Below, one piece after another: positions 24,205 to 34,206 of a stretch of 64,000 bases of DNA. The position numbers and the translations under genes were made by a program. This DNA comes from Rhodocyclaceae bacterium UBA2250 (GTDB lineage: Bacteria; Pseudomonadota; Gammaproteobacteria; Burkholderiales; Rhodocyclaceae). Every line of letters begins with the position of its first letter. Within the stretch, counting starts at the first letter, position 1. Location of the stretch: NCBI GenBank assembly GCA_002347285.1, contig DDXW01000053.1, forward strand, positions 78,957 to 142,956, read 5' to 3'. The notes under the pieces were generated by a model, which was not told the DNA's origin, searched no databases, and saw nothing but the letters and a program-made list of their open reading frames with translations.

Positions 24205-24748
24205 ACGCGCGTGCCTGCTGCTGGCCAGCCTGCTGGGCATGGGGGCGGCGCTGGCGGCCGGCATCGAGCCGAACAGCGCCGCCTTGGTACCCGACGAGCG
24301 CGGCCTCGCGCTGACGGCCAGCTTCGACGTGCAGATCGGCCCGCGCCTCGAGGATGCCGTCAGCCGCGGCGTGCCGCTCGACTTCCGCTTCGAGTTCGTG
24401 CTGACGCGCAAGCGCCGCTACTGGATCGACGAGCACGTCGCCGGCCGGGTGCTCCACTACCGTCTGGGCTACCAGGCGCTGACGCGCCAGTACCGCCTCT
24501 CGCTGGGCAGCCTGCACCAGAACTTCGACACGCTCGACGAGGCGCTGCGCGCCCTCGGCCGCATCGCCCGGTTGCATGTCGTCGATCATGGCCTGCTTTT
24601 CCCCGGCGAGACCTACAGCGCAGCCGTGCGGCTGTCGCTCGACCACGGCCAGCTGCCGAAACCCCTGCAGATCGACGCGCTGGCCGACCGCGACTGGCGC
24701 GTCGAGGCGAAGACGCTGCACTGGGACTTCGTGCCGGGCGAAAAATGA
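24164..24748 (+). CDS. DUF4390-family secreted protein
   Basis: Taken from the ATG at 24164, the 194-residue product has an N-terminal hydrophobic signal (RRRLERACLLLASLLGMGAA, then LAAG). The mature part is beta-rich, with LALTASFDVQIGPRLEDAVS, GVPLDFRFEFVLTRKRRYWI and LHWDFVPGEK at the end, the pattern of DUF4390. The function is unknown, but the gene is conserved between rsmB and ntrY in betaproteobacteria. Its start overlaps rsmB by 41 bases and its stop overlaps the ntrY start as ATGA. This tight coupling suggests a periplasmic partner or sensor component for the kinase, which is inference. Confidence 0.8.
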   Translation: MTVSITPCLRRRLERACLLLASLLGMGAALAAGIEPNSAALVPDERGLALTASFDVQIGPRLEDAVSRGVPLDFRFEFVLTRKRRYWIDEHVAGRVLHYRLGYQALTRQYRLSLGSLHQNFDTLDEALRALGRIARLHVVDHGLLFPGETYSAAVRLSLDHGQLPKPLQIDALADRDWRVEAKTLHWDFVPGEK

Positions 24749-26529
24749 AGATCGTCCTCGCCATCGCCGCCGTGCTCGGCGTCGTGCTGGTGCTGCTGCT
24801 CGCCACCGCGAGCGCCGACACCGCCTTCCTGTCGCGCTACACGCTGGCGCTGATCGGCATGAACGCGTTGGCGGCGCTGGTGCTGCTCGCGCTGGTGGTC
24901 GCGCAAATTCGAAAGCTCTTCCGCGAGTATCGTGCCGGCGTGTTCGGCTCGCGGCTCAAATCGCGCCTGCTGCTGATGCTGGCGCTGATGGCGGTGGTGC
25001 CGGGCGCGCTCGTCTATGCCGTGTCGATGCAGTTCGCGGTGAAGAGCATCGACTCCTGGTTCGACGTGCGCGTCGAGATGGCGCTCGACGGCGGCCTCGA
25101 TCTCGGCCGCAGCGTGTTCGACACGATGCAGCAGGACCTGCTCGCCAAGGGCCGGGCGATGGCCTACGAACTGGCCGGCGCGCCGAGCGCCGGGCCGGTG
25201 CTGCTCAACCGCCTGCGCGAGCAGTCCGGCGTGCATGCGCTGGCCCTGCTGACGGCGAGCGGCCAGCTGGTCGCCAACAGCAGCGGCGACCTGCAGGGCG
25301 TGCTGCCGGCCCTGCCCGAGGCCGGCCAGCTGCGCCAGGCGCGCCTCGGCACCGGTCTCGCGCGCATCGACGGCGACGCGCTGGCCGGCTTCGTCGTGCG
25401 CGCGCTGGTGCCGGTGGACAGCTACCGCCTCGGCGCCGAGCCGCTGATCCTGCAGCTCGAGCAGCCGGTGCCGGCGGCCATCACGCAGAGCGCCGCCCTC
25501 GTCGAGGAGGCGCGGCGCGACTACCAGCAGCTGCAACTGGGCCGCGCCGGCCTCAAGCGCCTCTACACCCTGACGCTGACCTTCGCGCTGCTGCTGGCGC
25601 TGTTCGCCGCGATCGCGCTGGCCTTCTTCCTCGCCGCGCGGCTGGCCAAGCCGCTGCTGATGCTCGCCGAGGGCACGCGCGCCGTCGCCGCCGGCGACCT
25701 GACGCCGCGCGCGGTGCTCGAGACCGACGACGAGCTGGGCGTGCTGACGCGCTCCTTCAACGAGATGACGGTGCAGCTCGAACAGGCGCGCGTCGAGCGG
25801 GAAGCCGCGCAGCGCGCCGCCGTCTGGGGCGAGGTGGCGCGCCGCCTGGCGCACGAGATCAAGAACCCGCTGACGCCGATCCAGCTGTCGGCCGAGCGCC
25901 TGCAGATGAAGCTGGCCGACAAGCTCGGCGCCGAGGACGCGGCGATGCTGGCGCGCGCCACGCGCACCATCGTCGACCAGGTCGAGGCGATGAAGAACAT
26001 GGTCAACGACTTCCGCGACTACGCGCGCCTGCCGCCGCCGGTCGCCAAACCGCTCGACCTCAACGCGCTGGTCGCCGAGGTGCTCGAGCTCTACGCCGAC
26101 GGCCCGGTGCCGGTGACGGCCGAGCTCGATCCGCTGCTGCCGCCGGTGCTGGCCGACGCCGACCAGATCCGCCAGGTGCTGCACAACCTGATCAAGAACG
26201 CCGGCGAGGCGATGGGCGACAAACTCGGTGCTGGCGGGGCGGCGCGAGTCACCGTGACGACCCGCCTCGCCGGCCGCATGGCGGCGCTGGCGGTCGCCGA
26301 CAACGGCCACGGCTTCCCGCCCGAAATCCTCGCGCGCGCCTTCGAGCCCTACGTGACGACCAAGCCCAAGGGCACCGGCCTCGGCCTGGCCATCGTGCAG
26401 AAGATCGTCGGCGACCACGGCGGCGCCATCGCGCTCGCCAACCGGCCCGCGGCGCAGGGCGGCGGCGCCGAAGTGACCGTGCAATTGCCCCTACATCGTC
26501 ATACACCGCCGCCGGCCGAAGCGGCATAA
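24745..26529 (+). CDS. ntrY: NtrY-like membrane sensor histidine kinase
   Basis: The protein has 594 residues. Two N-terminal membrane helices (about 3-25 and 30-55) and one before a periplasmic sensor (about 75-95) are followed by another near 275-300 and a HAMP domain (about 300-350). The H-box is RRLAHEIKNPLTPIQLSAER, the N-box LHNLIKNAGEAMGD, and the G boxes ADNGHGFPP and KGTGLGLAIVQKI. It phosphorylates the NtrX-like regulator that starts 7 bases after it. The dispersed element (26221-26243) encodes [10 protein letters not shown] in the loop between the N-box and the strand RVTVTTRL, where kinases vary in length. The input signal is unknown; nitrogen or redox status is reported for relatives. 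Confidence 0.92.
   Translation: MKIVLAIAAVLGVVLVLLLATASADTAFLSRYTLALIGMNALAALVLLALVVAQIRKLFREYRAGVFGSRLKSRLLLMLALMAVVPGALVYAVSMQFAVKSIDSWFDVRVEMALDGGLDLGRSVFDTMQQDLLAKGRAMAYELAGAPSAGPVLLNRLREQSGVHALALLTASGQLVANSSGDLQGVLPALPEAGQLRQARLGTGLARIDGDALAGFVVRALVPVDSYRLGAEPLILQLEQPVPAAITQSAALVEEARRDYQQLQLGRAGLKRLYTLTLTFALLLALFAAIALAFFLAARLAKPLLMLAEGTRAVAAGDLTPRAVLETDDELGVLTRSFNEMTVQLEQARVEREAAQRAAVWGEVARRLAHEIKNPLTPIQLSAERLQMKLADKLGAEDAAMLARATRTIVDQVEAMKNMVNDFRDYARLPPPVAKPLDLNALVAEVLELYADGPVPVTAELDPLLPPVLADADQIRQVLHNLIKNAGEAMGDKLGAGGAARVTVTTRLAGRMAALAVADNGHGFPPEILARAFEPYVTTKPKGTGLGLAIVQKIVGDHGGAIALANRPAAQGGGAEVTVQLPLHRHTPPPAEAA
26221..26243 (-). repeat. dispersed element, copy 9 (ntrY ATP-binding loop)
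   Basis: AAACTCGGTGC-TGGCGGGGCGGC, the reverse orientation, one base off in the core. It encodes K-L-G-A-G-G-A-A on the plus strand. Confidence 0.8.
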
Positions 26530-26536
26530 TTCGCCC

Positions 26537-27796
26537 ATGTCACAGATCCTGGTCATCGACGACGAAGTCGGCATCCGCGAGCTGCTCTCCGAGATCCTCA
26601 TCGACGAGGGCCACGACGTCGCCACCTGCGAGAACGCGACGACGGCGCGCATCTGGCGCGAAGCGCGGCGGCCCGACCTGGTGCTGCTCGACATCTGGAT
26701 GCCCGACACCGACGGCGTGACGCTGCTGCGCGAATGGGCGGCCAACGGCCTGCTGACGATGCCGGTGGTGATGATGTCCGGCCATGCGACGATCGACACC
26801 GCCGTCGAGGCGACCAAGATCGGCGCGATCGGCTTCCTCGAAAAGCCGATCGGCATGCAGAAGCTGCTGGCCGCCGTGCGGCAGGGGCTGGAGCGCGCGC
26901 CCAAGGCGGACAGCGCGCTGTCGCTGGCCGCCTTTCCCCGCTCGGCGGCGCTCAAGGACTTGCGGCGGCGGCTCGAGCAGGTGGCGGCGAAAAGCCGCAC
27001 GGTACTGCTGCGCGCGCCGGCGGCCTCGATCACCGAGCTGGCGGCGCGCACCCTGCAGATCGTCGGCAAGCCCTGGCTCGATCTCGGCCACGATTCCAAT
27101 CCGCTCACCCTCGAGACGCTGGCGCAGGCGAGCGGCGGCGTGCTGTTCTGCGGCGAGCTGGCGCGCCTGACGCGCCTGCAGCAGAAGAACCTCGCCTTCG
27201 CGCTCGAGCGGCTGGAACGCCACAACCTGCGCCTGGTGGCCGCCACCGCGCTCGATGCGGCGGCGCTCGCCGCCCAGGGCTGGGAGGAAGAGGTGCTGAA
27301 CCGCCTGTTCGAGATCAGCGTCGGGCTGCCGTCGCTGGCCGAACTCAAGGACGACGTGCCCGACCTCGCCACGCACATCCTCGCCCAGCTGGTCGAAGCC
27401 GGCGAAGCGCCGGCGCGCCGCCTGTCGGTCGCGGCGCAGAACGCCCTGCGCCAGCACCCCTGGCCCGAGGGCTACGCGCAGTTGCGCAGCACGATCAAAT
27501 CGCTCGCGCTGGCCGCCCTCGACGAGGAGATCGGCGGCGAGGACGTTCAGCACCTGCTGGCGCCCGGGGCGGCGGCCATGCCGGAAATCGCGCCCGGCCT
27601 GCTGCCCGGGATGCTGGCCCTGCCGCTGCGCGAGGCGCGCGAACTGTTCGAGCGGCTCTACTTCGAGCATCACCTGAAGCTCGAGGGCGGCAGCATGACG
27701 CGCCTCGCCGAGAAAACCGGTCTCGAGCGCACGCATCTCTATCGCAAGCTCAAGGACCTCGGCCTGCGCAACGCCTCGAAGGACGGCGAGGAGTAA
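26537..27796 (+). CDS. ntrX: NtrX-like response regulator with degenerate AAA domain
   Basis: The 419-residue protein begins with a receiver domain: ILVIDDEVGIRELLSEIL, phosphorylation site VLLDIWMPDTDG (Asp about 53), MSGHATIDTAV and EKPIGMQKLL. The C-terminus is a Fis-type helix-turn-helix (LEGGSMTRLAEKTGLERTHL). Between them the sigma-54 activator AAA domain is only residual: no Walker A lysine motif, no GAFTGA loop and no clear Walker B can be seen. It is therefore unlikely to drive sigma-54 open-complex formation and may act as a simple DNA-binding regulator. It is paired with ntrY and followed within 4 bases by trkA. Confidence 0.88.
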   Translation: MSQILVIDDEVGIRELLSEILIDEGHDVATCENATTARIWREARRPDLVLLDIWMPDTDGVTLLREWAANGLLTMPVVMMSGHATIDTAVEATKIGAIGFLEKPIGMQKLLAAVRQGLERAPKADSALSLAAFPRSAALKDLRRRLEQVAAKSRTVLLRAPAASITELAARTLQIVGKPWLDLGHDSNPLTLETLAQASGGVLFCGELARLTRLQQKNLAFALERLERHNLRLVAATALDAAALAAQGWEEEVLNRLFEISVGLPSLAELKDDVPDLATHILAQLVEAGEAPARRLSVAAQNALRQHPWPEGYAQLRSTIKSLALAALDEEIGGEDVQHLLAPGAAAMPEIAPGLLPGMLALPLREARELFERLYFEHHLKLEGGSMTRLAEKTGLERTHLYRKLKDLGLRNASKDGEE

Positions 27797-27800
27797 TCCC

Positions 27801-29228
27801 ATGCGCATCCTCATCCTCGGCGCCGGCCAGGTCGGTGCCAGCGTCGCCGAGGCGCTCGCCTCCGAGGCGAACGACATCACCATCGTCGACATGAACCGCG
27901 CGGCGCTCGCCGCGCTCGCCGACCGCCTCGACGTGCGCACGCTGGCCGGCAACGCCGCCTATCCGTCGGTGCTGCACGACGCCGGCATCGAGGACACCGA
28001 CCTGCTGGTGGCGGTCACCCAGTCCGACCAGACCAACCTGGTCGCCTGCAAGATCGCGCGCACCCTGTTCCACGTGCCGACGCGCATCGCGCGCCTGCGT
28101 TCGCCCGACTTCCTCGATCCGCAGCTGCTCGCCGACGACAACTTCGCCGTCGATCACGCGATCTGCCCGGAACAGGACATCACCGACTACATCGCCAAGC
28201 TGATCGAGTTTCCCGAAGCGCTGCAGGTGCTCGAATTCGCCGCGGGCAAGGTCACGCTGGTGGGCGTGCGCGCCTACCAGGGCGGCCTGCTGGTCGGCCA
28301 GCCGATCCGCGCGATGCGCGAGCATCTGCCGGCCGGCGTCGACGCGCGCATCGCCGCGATCTTCCGCGAACACCAGCCGGTCGACCCCGACGGCCACACG
28401 GTGATCGAGCCCGGCGACGAGGTGTTCCTGCTGGCCGCCACCCGGCACATCCGCACCGTGCTCAAGGAACTGCGCCGCATGCTCGAACCGGTGCGGCGCG
28501 TGATGATCGCCGGCGGCGGCAACATCGGCGCGCGCGTCGCCGCGACGCTCGATGGCAAGTACGAGGTCAAGCTGATCGAGCGCGACGCGCAGCGCGCCGA
28601 GGTCGTCGCCGGCAAGCTGGCCGGCACGCTGGTGCTGCACGGCGAGGCGACCGACGAGAACCTGCTCGAACAGGAGAACATCGACGAGATCGACATGTTC
28701 CTCGCGCTGACCAACGACGACGAGGACAACATCATGGCCGCCTCGCTGGCCAAGCGGCTCGGCTGCAAACGCGTGCTGGCGCTGATCAACCGCCGCGCCT
28801 ACGCCGACATGGTGCAGGGCGGGCCGATCGACATCGGCCTCTCGCCGGCGCAGGTCTCGATCGGCGCGCTGCTCACGGCGGTGCGGCGCGGCGACGTCGC
28901 CAAGGTGCACAGCCTGCGGCGCGGCGCGGCCGAGGCGCTCGAACTGGTCGCCCACGGCGACCGCAACTCCTCGAAGGTCGTCGGCCGCCGCATCGACGAG
29001 TTGCCGCCGATCAAGGGCGCGCACATCGGCGCGATCGTGCGGCGCGGCAAGGAGGCCGAGATCGTGGAGCGCGACGGCTTCCTCATCGACGCCTACATCG
29101 ACCGCGTCATCATCCCGCACCACGACACGGTGATCGAGCCGGACGACCACGTCATCGTCTTCTGCACGCGCAAGCAGCAGGTCGCCAAGGTCGAGAAACT
29201 GTTCCAGGTCGGCTTCCAGTTCCTCTGA
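27801..29228 (+). CDS. trkA: Trk potassium uptake regulator TrkA
   Basis: This 475-residue protein consists of two RCK units. Each has a nucleotide-binding Rossmann motif ([20 protein letters not shown] at the start and [17 protein letters not shown] near residue 235) and a trailing C-subdomain. TrkA binds NAD(H)/ATP and gates the TrkH channel for K+ uptake. trkH follows after 12 bases, so both parts are encoded together. The neighbouring ntrYX genes are commonly linked to trkAH in betaproteobacteria, suggesting shared transcription and possibly control of K+ uptake by that two-component system. Confidence 0.96.
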   Translation: MRILILGAGQVGASVAEALASEANDITIVDMNRAALAALADRLDVRTLAGNAAYPSVLHDAGIEDTDLLVAVTQSDQTNLVACKIARTLFHVPTRIARLRSPDFLDPQLLADDNFAVDHAICPEQDITDYIAKLIEFPEALQVLEFAAGKVTLVGVRAYQGGLLVGQPIRAMREHLPAGVDARIAAIFREHQPVDPDGHTVIEPGDEVFLLAATRHIRTVLKELRRMLEPVRRVMIAGGGNIGARVAATLDGKYEVKLIERDAQRAEVVAGKLAGTLVLHGEATDENLLEQENIDEIDMFLALTNDDEDNIMAASLAKRLGCKRVLALINRRAYADMVQGGPIDIGLSPAQVSIGALLTAVRRGDVAKVHSLRRGAAEALELVAHGDRNSSKVVGRRIDELPPIKGAHIGAIVRRGKEAEIVERDGFLIDAYIDRVIIPHHDTVIEPDDHVIVFCTRKQQVAKVEKLFQVGFQFL

Positions 29229-29240
29229 CCGCTCAGAGCC

Positions 29241-30695
29241 GTGAAGCGCTTTTACCCGACCCTGCGCGTCTTCGGCATCCTGCTGACGGGCTTCGCCCTG
29301 ACGATGCTCGTGCCGCTGTCGCTCGCCTGGCTCTGGCGCGACGGCGCGGCAACCGCCTACGACGAAGCCTTCCTGCTCACCTTCGGCTGCGGTCTCGGCC
29401 TCTGGTGGCTCACCCGCCGCGAGAAGCGCGACCTCAAGGTGCGCGACGGCTTCCTGCTGGTGGCGATGGTCTGGGTGCTGCTGCCGGTGTTCGCCAGCCT
29501 GCCGCTGATGCTGCAGCTCAACATCTCCTTTACCGACGCCTACTTCGAGGCCGTCTCGGGATTGACCACCACCGGCGCCACGGTGCTGCCCAATCTCGAC
29601 CGGCTGCCGCCGTCGATCAATCTCTGGCGCGGCCTGATGGTGTGGCTCGGCGGCATGGGCCTGATCGTGCTGGCGGTCGCGGTGCTGCCGCTGCTCGGCG
29701 TCGGCGGCCGGCAGATGTTCAAGGCCGAGACGCCGGGGCCGATGAAGGACTCGCAGCTGACGCCGCGCCTGACCCACACCGCCAAGGGACTCTGGGTGGT
29801 CTACGCCGCGATCACCGTCGCCTGCGTCCTCGGCCTGCACCTGGCCGGCATGGACTGGTTCGATGCCGTGATGCATTCCTTCACCACGATGGGACTCGGC
29901 GGCTTCTCCAGCCACGACGCCGGCTTCGGCTACTGGAACTCGCCGCAGATCGAGGCCGTCACCATCTTCTTCATGCTGCTGGCGGGCATCAACTTCGCGA
30001 CCCATTTCCTCGCCGTGCACGGCCGCAGCCTGAAACCCTACCGCCGCGACCCGGAAATCCTCTGGTATCTCGTCGTCGTCATCGGCAGCGTGCTCGGCAT
30101 CGCGATCTACCTGGCGGTGCAGGAGGTCTATCCGGACTTCGGCACGGCGCTGCGCTTTGCGGCTTTCAACGTCGTGTCGATCGCCACCACCACCGGCTTC
30201 GCCAACACCGATTTCAACCTCTGGCCGATGTTCGCGCCGCTGTGGATGCTGTTCCTCTGCAGCTTCGCGACCAGCGCCGGCTCGACCGGCGGCGGCATCA
30301 AGATGATCCGCGCGATCATCCTCTACAAGCAGATCTATCGCGAACTGGTCCGCGCCATGCACCCAAACGCCGTCTGGCCGGTGCGCGTCGGCGGCGGCGT
30401 GGTGCCGCAGAACGTCCTCACCGCCGTGCTCGCCTTCGGCTTCGCCTACATGTGCATCATCGTCGCGCTGACATTGCTGATGGCGCTCTCGGGGCTCGAC
30501 ATCGTCACCGCCTTCTCGGCCGTGGTCGCAAGCGTGAACAACACCGGCCCCGGCCTCAACCAGGTCGGCCCGGCGACGACCTTCGAGATCCTCACCGACT
30601 TCCAGACCTGGCTGTGCGTGCTGGCGATGCTGCTCGGCCGGCTGGAAATCTTCACCCTGCTCGTGGTGCTGACGCCGGCGTTCTGGAAAAAGTAA
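29241..30695 (+). CDS. trkH: Trk potassium channel subunit TrkH
   Basis: This 484-residue membrane protein uses a GTG start at 29241, 12 bases after trkA. It has about ten transmembrane segments and four selectivity-loop repeats: [55 protein letters not shown] and [39 protein letters not shown] is the typical segment before the last repeat. It forms the K+-conducting pore, regulated by TrkA. The stop is directly followed by a full copy of the dispersed element, so the operon may end here before hemE. Confidence 0.96.
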   Translation: MKRFYPTLRVFGILLTGFALTMLVPLSLAWLWRDGAATAYDEAFLLTFGCGLGLWWLTRREKRDLKVRDGFLLVAMVWVLLPVFASLPLMLQLNISFTDAYFEAVSGLTTTGATVLPNLDRLPPSINLWRGLMVWLGGMGLIVLAVAVLPLLGVGGRQMFKAETPGPMKDSQLTPRLTHTAKGLWVVYAAITVACVLGLHLAGMDWFDAVMHSFTTMGLGGFSSHDAGFGYWNSPQIEAVTIFFMLLAGINFATHFLAVHGRSLKPYRRDPEILWYLVVVIGSVLGIAIYLAVQEVYPDFGTALRFAAFNVVSIATTTGFANTDFNLWPMFAPLWMLFLCSFATSAGSTGGGIKMIRAIILYKQIYRELVRAMHPNAVWPVRVGGGVVPQNVLTAVLAFGFAYMCIIVALTLLMALSGLDIVTAFSAVVASVNNTGPGLNQVGPATTFEILTDFQTWLCVLAMLLGRLEIFTLLVVLTPAFWKK

Positions 30696-30698
30696 GCC

Positions 30699-30721
30699 GC
30701 CGCCCCGCCGGCGCCGAGTTT
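30699..30721 (+). repeat. dispersed element, copy 10 (trkH-hemE gap)
   Basis: GCCGCCCCGCC-GGC-GCCGAGTTT, exact. It lies immediately after the trkH stop codon and 42 bases before hemE. Confidence 0.88.
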
Positions 30722-30763
30722 GCGGCCCCATGCGATAATCCGGCCGAACAACCGGATACGAAC

Positions 30764-31822
30764 ATGGCCCGTCCCAAGAACGACAATTTCCTGCGCGCGC
30801 TGCTGCGCGAGCCGACCGACTACACCCCCCTGTGGCTGATGCGCCAGGCGGGCCGCTACCTCCCGGAATACTGCGAGACGCGCAAGCGCGCCGGCAGCTT
30901 CCTCAACCTCTGCAAATCGCCCTCGCTGGCCTGCGAGGTGACGCTGCAGCCGCTGGCGCGCTACGACCTCGACGCCGCGATCCTGTTCTCCGACATCCTC
31001 ACCGTGCCCGACGCGATGGGCCTCGGCCTGTACTTCGCCGACGGCGAGGGCCCGAAGTTCGAGCGCCCGCTGCGCGAGGAATGGGCGATCAACGACCTGA
31101 CCGCGCCCGATCCCTGGGACCACCTGCGCTACGTGATGGATGCGGTGGTGGAAATCCGCCGCGCGCTCAACGGCAGCGTGCCGCTGATCGGCTTCTCGGG
31201 CTCGCCCTTCACGCTCGCCTGCTACATGGTCGAGGGCGGCGGCTCGGACGACTTCCGCACCGTCAAGACCATGCTCTACAGCCGCCCCGACCTGCTGCAC
31301 AAGATCCTCGCCGTGAATGCGGAAGCCGTGACGGCCTACCTGAACGCCCAGATCGAATCCGGCGCGCAGGCGGTGCAGATCTTCGACACCTGGGGCGGGG
31401 CGCTGTCCCACGCCGCCTACCGCGAGTTCTCGCTGGCCTACATGCAGCGCGTGATCGCCGGGCTCAAGAAGACCCACGGCGGCGAGCGCATCCCCTGCAT
31501 CGTGTTCACCAAGGGCGGAGGCCAGTGGCTCGAGGCCATCGCCGAGAGCGGCTGCGACGCGGTCGGCCTCGACTGGACCACCGATCTCGGCGAGGCGCGC
31601 CGGCGCGTCGGCGACCGGGTCGCGCTGCAGGGCAACTTCGACCCGGTCGCGCTGTTCGCCTCGCCCGAAGCCGTGACCAAGGAAGCCACGCGCATCCTCG
31701 ACAGCTTCGGAGGGGGGAATACCGGCCATGCCTTCAACCTCGGTCACGGCATCAACCAGCACACGCCCCCAGAGAACGTGGCGGTGCTCGTGGACGCTGT
31801 TCATGGCTACAAAAGAAAATGA
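30764..31822 (+). CDS. hemE: uroporphyrinogen decarboxylase
   Basis: The protein has 352 residues, the normal HemE length. It contains [16 protein letters not shown] (about 22-37) with the substrate-binding Arg residues, [17 protein letters not shown] with the catalytic Asp, and [20 protein letters not shown]. Near the end are [13 protein letters not shown] and [16 protein letters not shown]. It decarboxylates uroporphyrinogen III to coproporphyrinogen III in heme synthesis. It is distinct from the UroD-like corrinoid methyltransferase at 7458. The gene appears to stand alone between trkH and a 361-base gap before priA. Confidence 0.97.
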   Translation: MARPKNDNFLRALLREPTDYTPLWLMRQAGRYLPEYCETRKRAGSFLNLCKSPSLACEVTLQPLARYDLDAAILFSDILTVPDAMGLGLYFADGEGPKFERPLREEWAINDLTAPDPWDHLRYVMDAVVEIRRALNGSVPLIGFSGSPFTLACYMVEGGGSDDFRTVKTMLYSRPDLLHKILAVNAEAVTAYLNAQIESGAQAVQIFDTWGGALSHAAYREFSLAYMQRVIAGLKKTHGGERIPCIVFTKGGGQWLEAIAESGCDAVGLDWTTDLGEARRRVGDRVALQGNFDPVALFASPEAVTKEATRILDSFGGGNTGHAFNLGHGINQHTPPENVAVLVDAVHGYKRK

Positions 31823-32183
31823 CGCTGGCCGGGAACCCGCTGCCCGCTTCGCTGTCCACCGCCGCCCACCCGCCAAGCCTTGCCCAGAGCGGGTTTCGGC
31901 ACGGGGTGAATAGTTGACTTATTCACAGAATGCTGATTCCCATGATTTAACGGGCGTTTTCCGCCCGGGCAACACGGCTTTCGTGCAACTGGTTGATATT
32001 CAATAGATAATTTCCAAGCCAGGGTTTCATTACCATGACTTTGGCTGGAAATGCAAGTCCGCACCAATATGCGGCACGGGTTTACCCACAAAATTATCCA
32101 CAGCTTCCGTGGTTGTTAAAAAAGGCTTTAACGGCAATCGATTAAGCGCTTTTGCGAAGAACTACTCGAAAGAACGGCGCTAA
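31823..32183. other. gene-free stretch with DnaA-box-like sites
   Basis: These 361 bases carry no convincing gene and become clearly more AT-rich from about 31910. The sequence TTATCCACA (32094-32102) is a perfect DnaA box, TTACCCACA (32082-32090) differs by one base and lies 3 bases from it, and TTATTCACA (31919-31927) is a further near match. A hairpin CGGGCG-TTTTC-CGCCCG is present near 31950, without a T-run. The stretch ends at the GTG start of priA, so the boxes may control priA, whose product restarts replication, or titrate DnaA. No small RNA could be recognised. Confidence 0.5.
32082..32102 (+). promoter_or_regulatory. paired DnaA-box-like sites upstream of priA
   Basis: TTACCCACA and TTATCCACA lie in tandem on the plus strand, separated by 3 bases, about 80-100 bases upstream of priA. 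The second is a perfect DnaA consensus. Binding is inferred from sequence only. Confidence 0.5.
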
Positions 32184-34172
32184 GTGGCTATCCTGCAAAT
32201 CGCTCTCGACGTTCCGCTGCCCCGCCTGTTCGACTATCGGCTGGCCGAACCCGCTCCGGCGGACCCCGTCGGACGGCTGGCGAAGGTACCCTTCGGCGCG
32301 GCCGGTCGGGGCGGCAGCAAGATCGGCGTCGTGGCCGCCGTGACGGGCGCCAGCGACCAGCCGGCCGACAAGCTCAAGGTTGCAGAACTCGTTGAGGATC
32401 TGCCGGTGCTGCCCGCCGACTGGCTCGAACTCTGCCGCTTCTGCGCGCGCTACTACCACCACCCGCTCGGCCAGGTGATGGCCTTCGCGCTGCCGCCGCT
32501 GCTGCGCAAGGGCAAGAAGCCGCGCGCGCTGAAGGAGAAGCCGGCCGCCGCCGCCTCGCCAGCACCGAGTTTCCACGAAGCCACGCCGGATCAAGCCGCC
32601 GCCATCGAGGCGATTGCCAGGGCCGACGGGTTCCAGACCTTCCTGCTGCATGGCGTCACCGGCAGTGGCAAGACCGAGGTCTATCTCCAAGCGATCGCGG
32701 CGGTGCTGGCACGCGGCGGTCAGGCGCTGATGCTGGTGCCCGAGATCGCCCTGACGCCCCAGCTCGAGTCGCGGGTGAGCGCCCGCTTCCCCGGCGCACG
32801 CATCGTTTCGGCCCACAGCGGCGTCGCCGACGCGGCGCGCGCCCGTGCCTTCCTCGCCGCGCTCGAAGGCCGCGCCGACATCGTGCTCGGCACGCGGCTC
32901 GCCGTGTTCATGCCGCTGCCGCGCCTGCAGCTGATCGTCGTCGACGAGGAGCACGACCCGTCGTTCAAGCAGCAGGACGGCCTGCGCTACTCGGCGCGCG
33001 ACGTCGCCATCTTCCGCGCCAAGCAGCGCGACATCCCGATCGTGCTCGGCTCGGCGACGCCCGCGCTGGAAAGCTTCCACCATGCGGAAAGCGGCCGCTA
33101 CCGCAAGCTCGAGCTGCCGGCCCGCGCCGTCGCAGCGACGCTGCCGCCGGTCGCGGTGATCGACACGCGCAAGCAGAAACTGCAGGACGGTCTCGGCCAG
33201 GAGCTGATCGCCGCCGTGAGCGAGCGCTTGCAACGCGGGGAACAGAGCCTGCTGTTCCTCAACCGGCGCGGCTACGCCCCGGTGCTCGCCTGCCCGGCCT
33301 GCGGCTGGCTCTCGCACTGCCGGCGCTGCGCCGCCAACCTCGTGCTGCACCTCGCCGACCGCCGGCTGCGCTGCCACCACTGCGGCCTCGAAACGGCGGT
33401 CCCGCACCACTGCCCCGACTGCGGCAACCTCGACCTGACGCCTTTCGGCCGCGGCACCCAGCGGGTCGAGGCACGGCTGGCCGAACTGTTCCCCGCCGCA
33501 CGCATCCTGCGCATCGACCGCGACTCGGCCGATTCGCCGAAGAAGTGGCATGCGCTGCTCGCCGCGATCCACGCCGGCGAGGCGGACATCCTGATCGGCA
33601 CCCAGATGCTCGCCAAGGGCCACGACTTCCCGCAACTCACCCTCGTCGGCGTGATCGGCGCCGACGCCGCGCTGTTCGCCGCCGACTTCCGCGCGCCGGA
33701 ACGCCTGTTCGCCCAGCTCATGCAGGTCGGCGGCCGCTCGGGCCGCCACGCGCTGCCCGGCGAGGTGCTGATCCAGACCGAGTACCCCGACCATCCGCTC
33801 TACCGCGCGCTGGCCGAACACGACTACGACGCCTTCGCCCGCGAGCAGCTCGCCGAGCGCGCGGCCGCCGGCTTCCCGCCCTTTGCCTTCCAGGCCATGC
33901 TGCGCGCGGAAGCTGCCGAACTGCCACAGGCGCTCGCCTTCCTGCGCGAGGCCGTCGCTGCGGCCCCGGCCATGCCGGAGATCCTGCTCTACGACCCGGT
34001 GCCGATGCGGCTGGCCCGGCTCAAGAACCGCGAGCGCGCCCAGCTGCTGGTCGAGTCGAAGAGCCGCCCCGCGCTGCAGGCCTTCCTCGGCGCCTGGCTG
34101 GAGCGACTCCACGCGCTGAAGGCGCCGCGCGCGCTGCGCTGGCACATCGACGTCGATCCGCTCGAGTTCTAA
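32184..34172 (+). CDS. priA: primosomal replication restart helicase PriA
   Basis: The 662-residue helicase starts at a GTG (32184). It has an N-terminal DNA-binding part (about 1-110), then FLLHGVTGSGKTEVYLQAIA (Walker A), VVDEEHDPSFKQQDGLRYSA (DEEH box) and LFLNRRGYAPVLACPACGWL. The eight zinc-binding cysteines lie in CPACGWLSHCRRC and CHHCG...CPDCG, and IGTQMLAKGHDFP and VGGRSGRHALPGEV follow. PriA recognises stalled forks and reloads DnaB. It is somewhat shorter than the E. coli protein (732). The linker between N-terminal and helicase domains holds a dispersed-element copy encoding AAASPAPSF. Confidence 0.96.
   Translation: MAILQIALDVPLPRLFDYRLAEPAPADPVGRLAKVPFGAAGRGGSKIGVVAAVTGASDQPADKLKVAELVEDLPVLPADWLELCRFCARYYHHPLGQVMAFALPPLLRKGKKPRALKEKPAAAASPAPSFHEATPDQAAAIEAIARADGFQTFLLHGVTGSGKTEVYLQAIAAVLARGGQALMLVPEIALTPQLESRVSARFPGARIVSAHSGVADAARARAFLAALEGRADIVLGTRLAVFMPLPRLQLIVVDEEHDPSFKQQDGLRYSARDVAIFRAKQRDIPIVLGSATPALESFHHAESGRYRKLELPARAVAATLPPVAVIDTRKQKLQDGLGQELIAAVSERLQRGEQSLLFLNRRGYAPVLACPACGWLSHCRRCAANLVLHLADRRLRCHHCGLETAVPHHCPDCGNLDLTPFGRGTQRVEARLAELFPAARILRIDRDSADSPKKWHALLAAIHAGEADILIGTQMLAKGHDFPQLTLVGVIGADAALFAADFRAPERLFAQLMQVGGRSGRHALPGEVLIQTEYPDHPLYRALAEHDYDAFAREQLAERAAAGFPPFAFQAMLRAEAAELPQALAFLREAVAAAPAMPEILLYDPVPMRLARLKNRERAQLLVESKSRPALQAFLGAWLERLHALKAPRALRWHIDVDPLEF
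32550..32572 (+). repeat. dispersed element, copy 11 (priA linker)
   Basis: GCCGCCTCGCC-style left arm with one base shifted, then AGC-ACCGAGTTT, one base off in the core. Encodes A-A-S-P-A-P-S-F at the junction of the DNA-binding and helicase domains. Confidence 0.82.
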
Positions 34173-34206
34173 GCGGTAAACTGACCGGCCCGACGAGGAA
34201 ACGACC

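Noticed and set aside
31945..31965. Rho-independent terminator after hemE
   Set aside because: A CGGGCG/CGCCCG hairpin exists but no T-run follows, so it is not listed as a terminator.
31807..32091. Minus-strand reading frame of 94 codons in the hemE-priA gap
   Set aside because: No recognisable motif, codon use unlike the genome, and it overlaps the hemE 3' end and AT-rich regulatory sequence.
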